Assembly (NCBI RefSeq): GCF_000003605.2
Contig: NW_003124895.1
Coordinates: 694,363 to 748,959 of the forward strand
From: Saccoglossus kowalevskii
Taxonomy: Eukaryota > Hemichordata > Enteropneusta > Harrimaniidae
Direction: 5' to 3'
DNA: 54,597 nucleotides
Shown: positions 44,894-54,597 of the stretch, one piece after another
Position numbering within the stretch: the stretch's first letter is position 1
How the letters are laid out: each line of letters opens with the position of its first letter
Program-made: the position numbers and the translations under genes
Notes under the pieces: model-generated
Seen by the model: the letters and a program-made list of their open reading frames with translations, nothing else
Databases searched by the model: none
What the model was told of the DNA's origin: nothing

Positions 44894-47264
44894 TAATATT
44901 ACAATCCTGTTGTGATGTGATCGTTGTATTGTCAGACCTCTGACTGATTGATACAGTGTTGAAATAGTGGATTAAACACTATAATTGAGTTACTAAGTAG
45001 TTCAACAATAAATGCACTCATGTTCAAGTAATTTATTGATAAATTGAGCAATAAGGAAAAGTGTGTTTTGAAAGAATTTGATACATATCAGAATTGAATA
45101 CTACACAATATTCACATTATTATACGGCTGTATATAGATCGGGTCTTTGTTTATAATGAGGCTTGCAACATTGTTATCAAACTCCACAAATGTAGGAGAA
45201 TGAAATTTACAGTTTTTATATATCTCTTTTCATTCTCTATGAATTCAACTTTTCATCAGTATTATGTAGTCCGCCATCTTGATTCCACAGCAAAGGATTA
45301 TGGGTAAAGTGTGACATCCTATCCTCTGTTTTCAGAAATTTAGAAAATATTTCAGCTATAATATGAGAAATACTGCCATGACAACTATTTGATAAGTATG
45401 TTTGGCACAAGTACACGAATGCTACCATGTTCTAAACTTTCAGCCAATTTGAAGTTCAACTTTTAATGTTATAGATGAAATCATTTACTCAATTTCTGAC
45501 AACAGAGGATATGATGTCATATATTACACAAAATCCTTTGCTGAATAATTATTTTAGGCTGAATAGGCAAATGAGGCTAACATATTTTCTCATCACTGCC
45601 GACTTTCTGAAGTTATTATCTATAATAAATGAACGTTTTCATGTTTTTATATGACAATTTAATCTCCATAGATGAAAATGTAGCATACTTGAATTGTAAC
45701 CATGGTGACAAACCTTCGTTCTTTGTTACGATGCAACAGTATCATGCAGTACTTTATGACCATGCTCAACACAATTGATGCTTTATTACCAATAAGTTTA
45801 ATTATATCAGTAATTATTTATTCATATTATCTGAATGATATTTGTATAAATTAGAATGTAATAAATCTTCTACAGAATAGAATATGAGGCGGTAATATTT
45901 AGCATCTCCTCCTCCTCTCCTTTTAATATATTTTACCCTATATCATCTAAAATACTACATAGCGAAGTCCTAATACCACAGTTGGAGCGCCTATATTTCC
46001 ATTCCTTTACGCATGACCAATGTTCCTTTACCATACATACTTTTACATTTCTACCCGTCATGCTACTCAAGCAACAGCCATAAAATAGATCACAAAATAT
46101 TATTCACATCGACCATTATCCACCCACCACTATCACAGGGTAAACCCGTACGCTAGGGCAAATACATTTCCGTTGTCAATGATTTTTTTCCATCAAGGTG
46201 TTATGATATACTTGATGGTAGACGTATGTGATGACGGCAAGCGTTGCCATAGCTACCACGAAGTTTTTATTCAACTATAACCAATAATGAGTGTATTTGC
46301 GGAATTTTTAATTATTTGCTATTCGAAATTGGTATGGTTGTTATGACAACAAATTACCAGTCGTGTTGCCACAGAGACAAATATCACGAGACCGGAGTCA
46401 TTGGCAACATGCGGCTCACTTGATAATAGATAAAAATGATGTTAGATCACGGCAGATTATCTCACATTTTTTAGACCATCTAAAGTGTGACACCTCGACT
46501 TTCTATATATGTTTTTCCTGTAAAGTAAAGAGGTCGGGAAGTCTTCATTCTGAAGACGAAGCAGGAACGCAAAAGCAGTTAATGGTTAAGCCTGGTTCTA
46601 TACTTTGACACTTTGAAACTTCTACTTGTTAATAAAAACTCAGGTACTTTACGTACATACATTGCCGGGAAGCCCTACAAGGCGAACGGCGTATGTTATA
46701 TGTACGGACAGATGCAAAAAGTTTTATATCAACAAATGTTAGTTTACTATCTGTTTTGGGTAAATATATCGGCAAATCAAATCATATAAAGTTTGACAGT
46801 AACCTCTACATCAAACATCTTATTTTTTTATTAAAATATAGCTTTTGTTTTGTTTTGTTTTGTTTAGTTTTAAACCACTCTGTTTTGCTAGTTTATTGAG
46901 GCAAGTTTGAGAATTAATATCATCAGCAAACAGTGTGCAGTTAATTGCCTGAAAGAATATTATTTAATTATAAAATAATTTTGTATAGCGACAGACTTAT
47001 AAGTAAATACTTCATATACCAAAGAGCACATTCCTTTCTCGAGTACCACTTTGACAGAAAATATATTGTTTGTCAAAATTGAACATTAGTAACCTAGTTT
47101 TGTGTAATAAATTGTGTCACTTATATAAGTTCAAGACATTTAACAAATAATTAATAAATTACGCTGGTATATAATTCATAGCATAATAAAATAGAGACAT
47201 GCAAACTGCGCAGCCTTGCCTAATTTTAAATAGTCCACCGTATTTCACATTTGAGCAAGACGTA

Positions 47265-47505
47265 GCAAAATTGCCTGGCATTTGGTTTTATCACAGATCA
47301 GCTGACTGGTGAAGATGACTCGGTGGGGGCCAAATCATACACCGATGACGATAGTGTTGTACGTTGGAGATGGGACAATACAGACATTGAACCGCTGAGT
47401 AGTATGTGGAAAGATAATAATATGCCAAAATATACTAATAAATATGGTACCCTGAAAACGGGCGAAATGCGTGAAAAATGCCAAGAAGTCGGGGGAAAAG
47501 AAAAA
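47265..47505 (+). pseudogene. Broken C-type lectin exon
   Basis: Close match to the lectin exons of both flanking genes: ATCAGCTGACTG, then VGAKSYTDDDSVVRWRWDNT and IEPLSSMWKDNN. It loses similarity after TLKTGEMR, where the Cys that should follow DADK is missing (YTNKYGTL). The N-terminal half is absent. A change just before GAKS (gatgactcggtgggg) alters the frame. It sits 200 bases upstream of the plus-strand gene's first exon, so it is a third, dead copy. Confidence 0.75.
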
Positions 47506-47710
47506 CACACAGGCATAAAATATATATTTTCTAAAACATCGTCATGCCCCAATTATCTTTTACTGTATGTATACACTGGATGGCACTACGCATGTTCGGA
47601 AACAACTGACTCATTACTTAGTGTACTGCAAATAGAAAACCTACATAATTGCAAATTAATTACGGAGTCGTGATAAAGGTCACCAATATACGAAGCTCTG
47701 TTGTACAATC

Positions 47711-47759
47711 ATGTATTCAGTGGTGCTCCTAGTAATCGTACAGCCATTTGCTGTAATAG
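47711..47759 (+). CDS. Signal peptide exon of the plus-strand paralogue
   Basis: ATG at 47711. It encodes MYSVVLLVIVQPFAVI plus one base, with donor AATAG|gtaagc. It is the same length and phase as the minus-strand first exon, with a shared MY-VVLL start. The following intron begins with sequence alignable to the minus-strand first intron (for example the cgtggttatt and tttgtgatct phrases). Confidence 0.75.
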
Positions 47760-50700
47760 GTAAGCAGCTGGCATGCTCATGTAATGTCTATACATTATTG
47801 GTACACATTATCTTACTGTACAGTATTAATTCGTGGTTATTACCATATCTAAACACGACAAACACGAATGTTAGCTTCAATTCAGCAAGGTTTCTATGTC
47901 TTTGTTTGTGATCTTAAGAGAATTGCAGACATTATTTATATTAATGTGTTATATAGTTTGTAATACACGTTGTATTATTGAATGTGGTACAAGAGTAACC
48001 AACAACAAATGAGTGAACATTTAGCAATATATGTTGTCATTCCACAGAAAATGTCGTTATATCACCTTCATCTTATACATCATTGGCATCCATGTTTTCT
48101 CCATTTAGTCCGCGGAGACATTTATTTATTAGACTTTCAGCTTGTATAGCATACAACCATGACGCCATGAGTTCAGAGCCAATGTTCAGTATCGCCACGA
48201 GTAGACATGGACATTTTCATATAAATTCACGATTAACTATACCTTACGTTGCACTTAATGTATATATATATATATATAATGTTCATGTACAGCCTGCAAT
48301 GACTACCTTGGAACATCGAATTATTATCGCAAATGCCATACTACGAGTGCCAGCGAAAGTGCTCAAAGGTGCGAGTCAAGTGGAAAAGGATCACTCTTGA
48401 GAATGGAAACCGTGGAGGAGTTTGATTTTATCATGGATCAGCTGACTAATGGAGAGTACTGGGTAGGGGCCAAATCATACACTGATGACGATAGTGTTGT
48501 ACGTTGGAGATGGGACAATACCGACATTGAACCGCTGAGTAGCATGTGGAAAGATAATAATGTGCCAACAGACGCTGATAAATGCGCTACCCTGAAAACG
48601 GACGGTATGCGTAAAAAAAACTGCTTTGAATCTAAACGATATATATGCGAAAGAGGTATGTTTATATATTAAAGTTGTTTCTGCATCAGTAAGTTATAGA
48701 ATTTCCAGTTTGGAATCAGAAAAATATGATTTTGTTGTATATACAACTGGTATTATGCACATTAGTATGTTTTGTGAATCACATAAGATGAAAATAGTGT
48801 GCTTATTTTGTTTGTTTTTATACATATTAACGGGCAACCCATAGCATGTCCGTGAAAGATTAGTGTAGTGTTTTTATCTGAACATTTCTTGAATTTATTC
48901 TCAGCTAGCACGATGGAGAAACAATGCATGGCGGTCTGTCAAATTATGTGTTCATTTGTCCTATTTACGCCAATAATTTATCAAATTTAAAAGCACAAAC
49001 TCAAGCAAACAATCCACAAATATAAAACACAATAATCATATTAGCTGAAAACAATATTTCACATTACTGTTATGGTTCATAAATTTAAACAACCAGTCGT
49101 CATTAACCTGGAACATTCCCAAGAGAAATGTTCCCATGATGTTACTACATATTTAATAACATTGTAATTAATTACCTAAACTACAGACTTGTTAATAATA
49201 TATTGAGGTGATATTAAATTCAAAACACATTAGACTAACATCTCTTGTAATTTAGCAAAATATCGGCTTTTCGGCTTTTATTGACGCTTGACGGAAAAGG
49301 GCTATTTTTTTTCATGTTCCTAAGTCTTCGTTGGTTTAATATACATACCCGTATGTAATTGGCCACTATAGATATCTTAACCTAGTATGCATGCATGAAC
49401 ACGTTTTGCATATGTTACAAATATGTGATCACATTTCAAAGATAATGAGTATGCCAACAATACATACTCTCCTCTATTAATATAAGGGGAGGAAGAATTT
49501 ATGTACTAATCAGGAGTTGTGCTCCTTGCCAATTTCCCAACGTGTTTTGTAATCATGTAACACCGTGCATTAGTGCTATACGAGTAACACAGACACAGTG
49601 TACCCTGAGTTTGCAAATGATGCAGATAACGTGTAATAATTGCGTGCATCGCCTCAACTCAATGGCCGGGCAAGCATGATGCTGAAATAAAACTACATTG
49701 CACCATATATAACAGGGATACAATAGATACAATAGTCCAACTTCTAATTGATTTATAGTTTTTAGTTGCGTCACATCACTATGCACATCCCGGGTGTTAT
49801 ACTCATTGTAGTTCAATGCGCGCTCCACTGAACACATGAATAGCATGTTCGTCGTACCAGAGTTTCCCGGATGATGCATGGAGAGACAAATGAAAAAATC
49901 TTTATCTAACTAAACTAAAATATTGGAATTAACAAAAATAAATTTCGTGCCACTTGAAAATATAATAATCAGACTACGACTCAATAATACGGGCCAAAAT
50001 TTGCCAGATAAATATTTTCAGTTATATTATTTATTGATCATCAAGCTTCTTTCCTCTTGAATAAAAATACAACCAAAAGTACCTAATTTACATATTTAAA
50101 TAAATAACGTAACTATATCAAATGTTTCTCATCGCTTGATATTCGTGTATGAATTGCACATTGTAGAATCTAAATTTGAAATTCTAAAACGGATTATTTT
50201 TTTTACGGGCATCATCTTTTTAAGTTTTCAATTTTTGTATTTTTGAAAATACAATAAATATCGAAATAAAGCTCATTCTCCGTAGAACTATAATCTGGAA
50301 GCAAATTTCGTATCGAACTTTAAATACATCTATTACTATAAGCCATGCCATAGATGCCTATTATGTGTCTGGATTAAAAAAATAGTCAATACCTTCTTAC
50401 AGAGCTTTGGCCAGCATTTCAAGTCCGCCTTGTACAGAATACACGGTGTAGTTAATTTGTAAAGGCTTTCGGCTTTTTGACATGTTTCATCACAAAGGAA
50501 TTTATTTTTATAAACCATAATTGCTGAACACGATAATAAAGCTTGTTTATTTTCTCGTGACAATAACTTTTTAGTACATAAATTGTGCAGTAAGCGTTAC
50601 AATTTCGTCTTATTGTTTTAAATACTTTCACTAAAATCTGCCTGGAACAAAAGCACATTCTCAGATGCGATAACCGGGAGGCCCCAACCCTGTTTACTGT

Positions 50701-53700
50701 TTATTTTTGCATACTGTTATGCTAATACCACGGATGATTATACAAACCTTAATCAAATTCAGTGTTTGTAAACCAAAATATTTTCTAGATTGAATAAACA
50801 TCAAACCGTGATTGTCTGGCATTTTGCAACATTAACCAGTGTTTGAATCAGTGTTTCACGCGTTTCATTTTTCGATCTAAAACAATCATGTATATTCCTG
50901 TTAAGATTCAAAACTGGCATATTTTCCGGAGCATCCAGTCATAATACTACAGGCTTGGGTATAATTTGGTTGTCATCTTGCCATCTTCGTACGACCCCAA
51001 CGCCCGTTTATGGTTTTAATTCAAGAGCCTTATTGTACAAAACATATTGACGGAGCTTATTTTACCCTCATGGTGCATCATAGTTTTTTTTATTTTTATT
51101 TTTTGTGTGTAGAATCTGTGTCAAAACAATACGGAAATAAATTGCTACCACGTGCTTTTTTTCATTTATTTGAGTGATACATGTCGTCAGTATGTATTTT
51201 TTCAAAAGTGTTCAAACAACTAATAAAAAATCTATTTGCTTTTTAGTCAGTGTAAATAGCACATCGCCTGTCACAACCTCTAGCCCTGCTTCTACAGAAG
51301 AGACGTCTACCAAAATCATAACAACCCATACACCTACAACACAGGCTACAACACCTACAAGCACCACATTGTCAACTACAAATCTAGATACTTCTTCTAA
51401 AGGGGAAACAACCGCCACATTCACAAGTGGGAAATCAGGTGAGGTTACATAAAATGAAAAAAAGATGTGATAAATAAATAATTCATAGTTGAAAGTTATA
51501 ACATCACTGCCTGCAAATATCTGCTTCAATTATACTGTCTTTCCAGGTATCACAATTAACATCCCGGATATAATATCCCACATACCTACTACGACAAAGA
51601 CGTTTACCACGATCACATCAATCCATGCATCGACATCCCAAGCTACAAGCAGCTCAATGGTGACTACAATTCCGGAGACTTCTTCTAAAGGTGTAACAAT
51701 TACAAACGAGAAATCAGGTGAGGTTACGTCACATGAAAATAAGGTGTAATAAGTATTTATTCAAATTTGAAAATTGTAACATTACTGCCTGCAAGTGCCT
51801 GCTTTAATTATATTTAAATCCGGGGCATTGTATTCGAGGTGGTGCCACACTTAGCACAAATATAACGACCCTAGAAGCTACTATGACAGAGACGTCCACC
51901 AAGATTATATCGATCCATGCATTTACGTCTGATATCACATCAACCACCGCACTTAGAAAAGGAAAATCACGTGAGGTTATTTCACAAGAATATGGGGTGT
52001 ACTATTTATTCCAAGACTGTCATTTTTCTAAACATCATTTCTGTAGGAACTAAGGTGACCCAGCCGACAAAATATTTATATAAATTTTATTTTATAACCA
52101 TTTAATTACCAATACACAAACAACGTATATGAAACTACAACATTTGTAATTAAGCATACGACTTTATAATTGCATCTTTATTTAGTTTTCTCAAAGCGCA
52201 GATTACCAGTAAACAAAAAAGTCCTTACTGTCATATTTTGAGATGAAAAATCACCGCTGCAGTTACAACATACGCATTCTGCCTTAAATAAGCGATAAAG
52301 CGAGGATTTAAGGGTCTTATCTGAATATTGTATATGTTATGCTTCATGGTATTTACTATGCAAATTAGGACTTTAATAATTAGTTTAACATTCTATGAGA
52401 GTTAATTTATATTTATTTTCCATGTAACCATGACACCGTGATGACGACTATTGTTTCTATGTCGATTAGTTTTTATGTTCCGCTTTTAATAATGCTAAAA
52501 TCATTTTCCATGTGGATCCATACTTGCAGATATAACAAATCCTACTACGACCGGGTCCTCGACCGATATCTCATCAAACCGCATATCCACACAACAAGGT
52601 ATATCATCTATGCCTATCTCGACGGCAACTACAGTTTCACACTCTACCACAGGTGAGGTGCAGTCGCACAGAGTTCCCTGCTTTTTATTTATTTATTCAA
52701 CATTATCATTTATAAACATTTTATATTATCTCTGTGGTATTACCACAGGCTTACATAAATCAGGGGGTCGTCACCTGCGCACACACTGGAATTGAGCTCA
52801 AGCAATGATAACAACACACGCTAAAAACGCAGTGTGTCATGGTAGACACTTTTTTGTAAACAATGACACGCTATGGCCATCTGACGCATGCGCAGGTGAC
52901 GACTCTCCCGCTTTAAATGTTGGTGCATAGTACACCTAATCCCTGTTATTTATGCATAATTTTACTCCATTTAAATTAATCAATTTAAAATTGCATGCTG
53001 TCAATGGAAGTTAATTGTGCTGTGGTTAAGGCAAAACATGTGTTAATCTGCCGTTCAGTCGGATTTCGCATAATTAGGTAGTGTATATGGTAATTGTATA
53101 AACGCCGAAACATTAACTATATAAATAACATAAATACATACTTTCCAAGACATGAGTACTAGTAGCTAACATTTATGTAAAAATTGAATGTGTATTATTG
53201 ACAAAATAGAGGATATTTTCTTCATATCATTAACATATCATATCATATAATTCTCGTTTTATGAATTTAAATAACAGCCAATATTACCTAATTTGCATAT
53301 TTATGTAAACGTACGACGTACTTCTTCAGCTAATAAACAGAAAATTAAAAGGTATTTTAATCTAAATCTGAAAAACAAAATCATAGATTTAGTTTTATTT
53401 ATAACTTACTCAAAATAAAAAATGTGATTTATTTACTGTATATCCACGAACCCATACTGTTCAAAATAAAGTTGGTTCTTTTTTCTCGACTTAAATTATG
53501 AAAAACAGATTTCAAACAGTTTGTTATTGATATACGCCGTATATTATCAACCCATGTCGCATATGCATAAAATGCGACTAGGCTAAAACAGAATGGCAAA
53601 TACTGTCAGTCCAATAGCGTATAAGCTTTTGTAAGTAAATTGTAGTCTCGCTTACATTGTTTGTTAGCAGTTGAAAACACTGATAATATTGTTCGTTGTC

Positions 53701-54088
53701 AAACGCAAAACAAAAAATCCATATTGTCGAATAATTAAGAATCCAGGGCCATATCTAAAAATTGTATATGTTATGAATAATGGTATTTACTATGCAAATT
53801 AGGACTTCAATAATAAGCTTAACACTCTTTGAGAGTTAATTAATATTTGTTTTCCATGTCACCATGCCACACTGATCACGACTATCGTATGTATGTCGAT
53901 TATTTTTTTTCTGTTCCTGCTTTAATAATGCTAAAATCATTTTCCAGGTGGTACCACACTTGAAGATATAACAAATCCTACTATGACCGGGTCCTCGACC
54001 GATATCTCATCAAACCGCATATACACACAACAAACTATAACATCTACACCTATTTCGAGTGCAACTACAGTTTCACATTCTACCACAG
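47711..54088 (+). CDS. Divergent paralogue of the receptor N-terminus, 3' end off window
   Basis: Gene-level model with exons 47711-47759 (signal peptide), 48293-48655 (C-type lectin-like), 51247-51438, 51547-51717, 51839-51970, 52530-52652 and 53948-54088 (all Thr/Ser-rich). All internal exons are phase 1-1 and no stop interrupts them. Order, length and even intron sequences mirror the minus-strand gene, so the two form a head-to-head inverted duplication. By analogy it should continue outside the window into sushi, EGF, HRM, GAIN and 7TM exons, but this is not seen. It could also be a shorter secreted lectin-mucin protein. Confidence 0.75.
48258..48279. repeat. (TA)n microsatellite
   Basis: Run of ta repeats just upstream of the lectin exon acceptor (tgtacag at 48286-48292). 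Confidence 0.85.
48293..48655 (+). CDS. C-type lectin-like domain exon of the plus-strand paralogue
   Basis: A 363-base exon, phase 1-1. It encodes CNDYLGTSNYYRKC, GKGSLLRMETVEEFDFIMDQ, YWVGAKSYTDDDSVVRWRWD, MWKDNNVPTDADKCATLKTD and ends ICERG. It is about 70% identical by eye to the minus-strand lectin exon. The donor and the next roughly 45 intron bases (gtatgttcatatattaa-like, ttctgca(c/t)cagtaagttat) are also conserved. The EPN/QPD and WND motifs are again lacking. Confidence 0.88.
51247..51970 (+). CDS. Thr/Ser-rich stalk exons 1-3 of the plus-strand paralogue
   Basis: Exons 51247-51438 (192 b), 51547-51717 (171 b) and 51839-51970 (132 b). They correspond in order to the minus-strand stalk exons 1-3; exon 1 is exactly the same length. 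Starts are 300 and 292 bases apart, and the introns share the gtgaggtta donor context and a cactgcctgcaa-like phrase. Exon 3 has a weak acceptor (attcgag) in place of the usual ttccag, and its last codon junction is SR rather than SG, so its use is less certain. The residues look like an O-glycosylated spacer. Confidence 0.72.
52530..52652 (+). CDS. Thr/Ser-rich stalk exon 4 with shifted acceptor
   Basis: Encodes ITNPTTTGSSTDISSNR and ISTAT-type repeats, ending HSTTG at donor ACCACAG|gtgagg. In the duplicate exon 5 the acceptor is ttttccag|gtgg, while here that site reads ttttccatgtgg and has lost its AG. An alternative cttgcag|at seven codons further keeps the phase (1-1), shortening the exon by 18 bases. 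It is the counterpart of the minus-strand exon 37942-37751. Confidence 0.6.
52761..52913. mobile_element. Small inverted-repeat transposon (MITE) with target duplication
   Basis: 153 bases. The ends share the inverted repeat gtcgtcacctgcgca (left 52767-52781; right, as tgcgcaggtgacgac, 52889-52903), with G/C-rich outer ends. It is flanked by taaat on both sides (52756-52760 and 52914-52918). The tandem duplicate near 54145 has a single ttaaatgtta at the matching place, so an empty site is preserved within the window. No ORF; it would depend on an outside transposase. Confidence 0.8.
53948..54088 (+). CDS. Thr/Ser-rich stalk exon 5
   Basis: A 141-base exon, phase 1-1, with a canonical ttttccag acceptor and ACCACAG|gtgagg donor. 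It encodes GGTTLEDITNPTMTGSSTDI and closes HSTTG. Near-duplicate of exon 4. It is the last exon seen of this gene. Confidence 0.75.
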
Positions 54089-54597
54089 GTGAGGTGAAGT
54101 CACACACAATTCCCTGCGTTTATTTGTTTAATGCCACAGGTTTACTTAAATGTTAATGCATTGTACACCTAATCCCAGTGAAATGTTATGCACAATACTT
54201 TGTCATTAAATTTTACTTTTGGAAAAAATCACAATGTTTATTTTCTCTAGAAAACTGATGGATACTTCATTTAAATTAATCAGTTTAAAATAGCATGATG
54301 TCAATGTAATGCCAAACATATATTTATGGAATGATTTTGAGTGTGTCGTTCAGTCGGATTTCGCATAATTAATTAGTGTATATGGTAGTTGTGTAAACAC
54401 CGAAACATTAACTATATAAATAACATAATACATACTTTCTAAAACTACAATACTAGTAGCTAACTTTTTTTTGAAAATTGAATATGTGTTATTGACAAAA
54501 TTATCTCGACAGTTACAATATACGCATTATGCCTGAAATCTTACAAGCGATAAAGCGAATAGTATAAAAATTGTATATGTTATGCATAATGGTATTT

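Larger units (their letters stand above)
43516..47710. other. Spacer between the two divergent receptor-type genes
   Basis: A shared upstream region of about 4.2 kb between the first exons at 43515 (minus) and 47711 (plus). Both promoters should be here, but no core element stands out. It contains a Penelope-like remnant (44200-44893) and a broken lectin exon (47265-47505). A plus-strand open frame at 46363-46608 has no recognisable family. The remainder is AT-rich and unassigned. Confidence 0.5.
52245..54597 (+). repeat. Tandem duplication of the last stalk unit, third copy starting
   Basis: Unit 1 (from about 52245) and unit 2 (from about 53745) both contain attgtatatgttatg, gcaaattaggactt, a Thr-rich exon, a cctaatccc phrase, cgttcagtcggatttcgcat and taactatataaataacata. 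Unit 2 is about 0.75 kb. Unit 1 is about 1.5 kb because of a small transposon (52761-52913) and about 0.5 kb of extra DNA near 53230-53740. A third unit starts at about 54500 (acaatatacgcatta, gcgataaagcga, attgtatatgttatgcataa) and runs off the edge. Confidence 0.8.

Overview
The window is AT-rich nuclear DNA from an invertebrate metazoan, probably marine. The evidence is genes split into many short exons with GT/AG introns, a Polinton/Maverick element, non-LTR and Penelope-like retroelement remnants, a C-type lectin domain and an adhesion-type GPCR. There are no operons or bacterial signals. I cannot name the species. Three assembly gaps (runs of N) lie at 11553-11732, 25769-25869 and 40576-40877.

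Layout. (1) 1-1963: two different non-LTR reverse transcriptase remnants, back to back. (2) 2046-6283, minus strand: eight exons of a glutathione synthetase homologue. All are open with good splice sites, but the residues expected to bind Mg2+ are replaced, and the C-terminal exons lie off the window or are lost. (3) 6284-18168: no recognisable gene; dominated by four diverged copies of a roughly 1-1.6 kb repeat (9.4-16.9 kb). (4) 18169-43515, minus strand: a large adhesion-GPCR gene, read right to left as signal peptide, C-type lectin domain, four Thr-rich mucin-like exons, sushi/CCP, calcium-binding EGF, hormone-receptor (HRM) domain, GAIN domain with GPS, seven transmembrane helices and a short basic tail. 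About 28 exons join in frame at every junction I could check. The roughly 10 kb intron between the mucin-like and sushi exons holds a decayed Polinton (about 29.5-37.4 kb) with remnants of a PC4-like gene, DNA polymerase B, packaging ATPase, integrase and capsid genes. (5) 43516-47710: spacer with a Penelope-like element remnant and a broken lectin exon. (6) 47711-54088 and beyond, plus strand: a divergent paralogue of the receptor's N-terminal half (signal peptide, lectin exon, at least five Thr-rich exons) that runs off the right edge.

The main result is a head-to-head inverted pair of genes. Exons and introns can both be aligned between the two arms. The complete member is a lectin-mucin-sushi-EGF adhesion GPCR whose GPS reads HLG instead of HL(T/S), so it is predicted not to self-cleave. 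The Thr-rich stalk grew by duplication of a roughly 300 bp exon-plus-intron unit. Every such exon is symmetric (phase 1-1), so exon number can change without breaking the frame. In the plus-strand copy the last stalk unit is duplicated again, and one duplicate carries a small inverted-repeat transposon whose empty site is preserved in the neighbouring copy.
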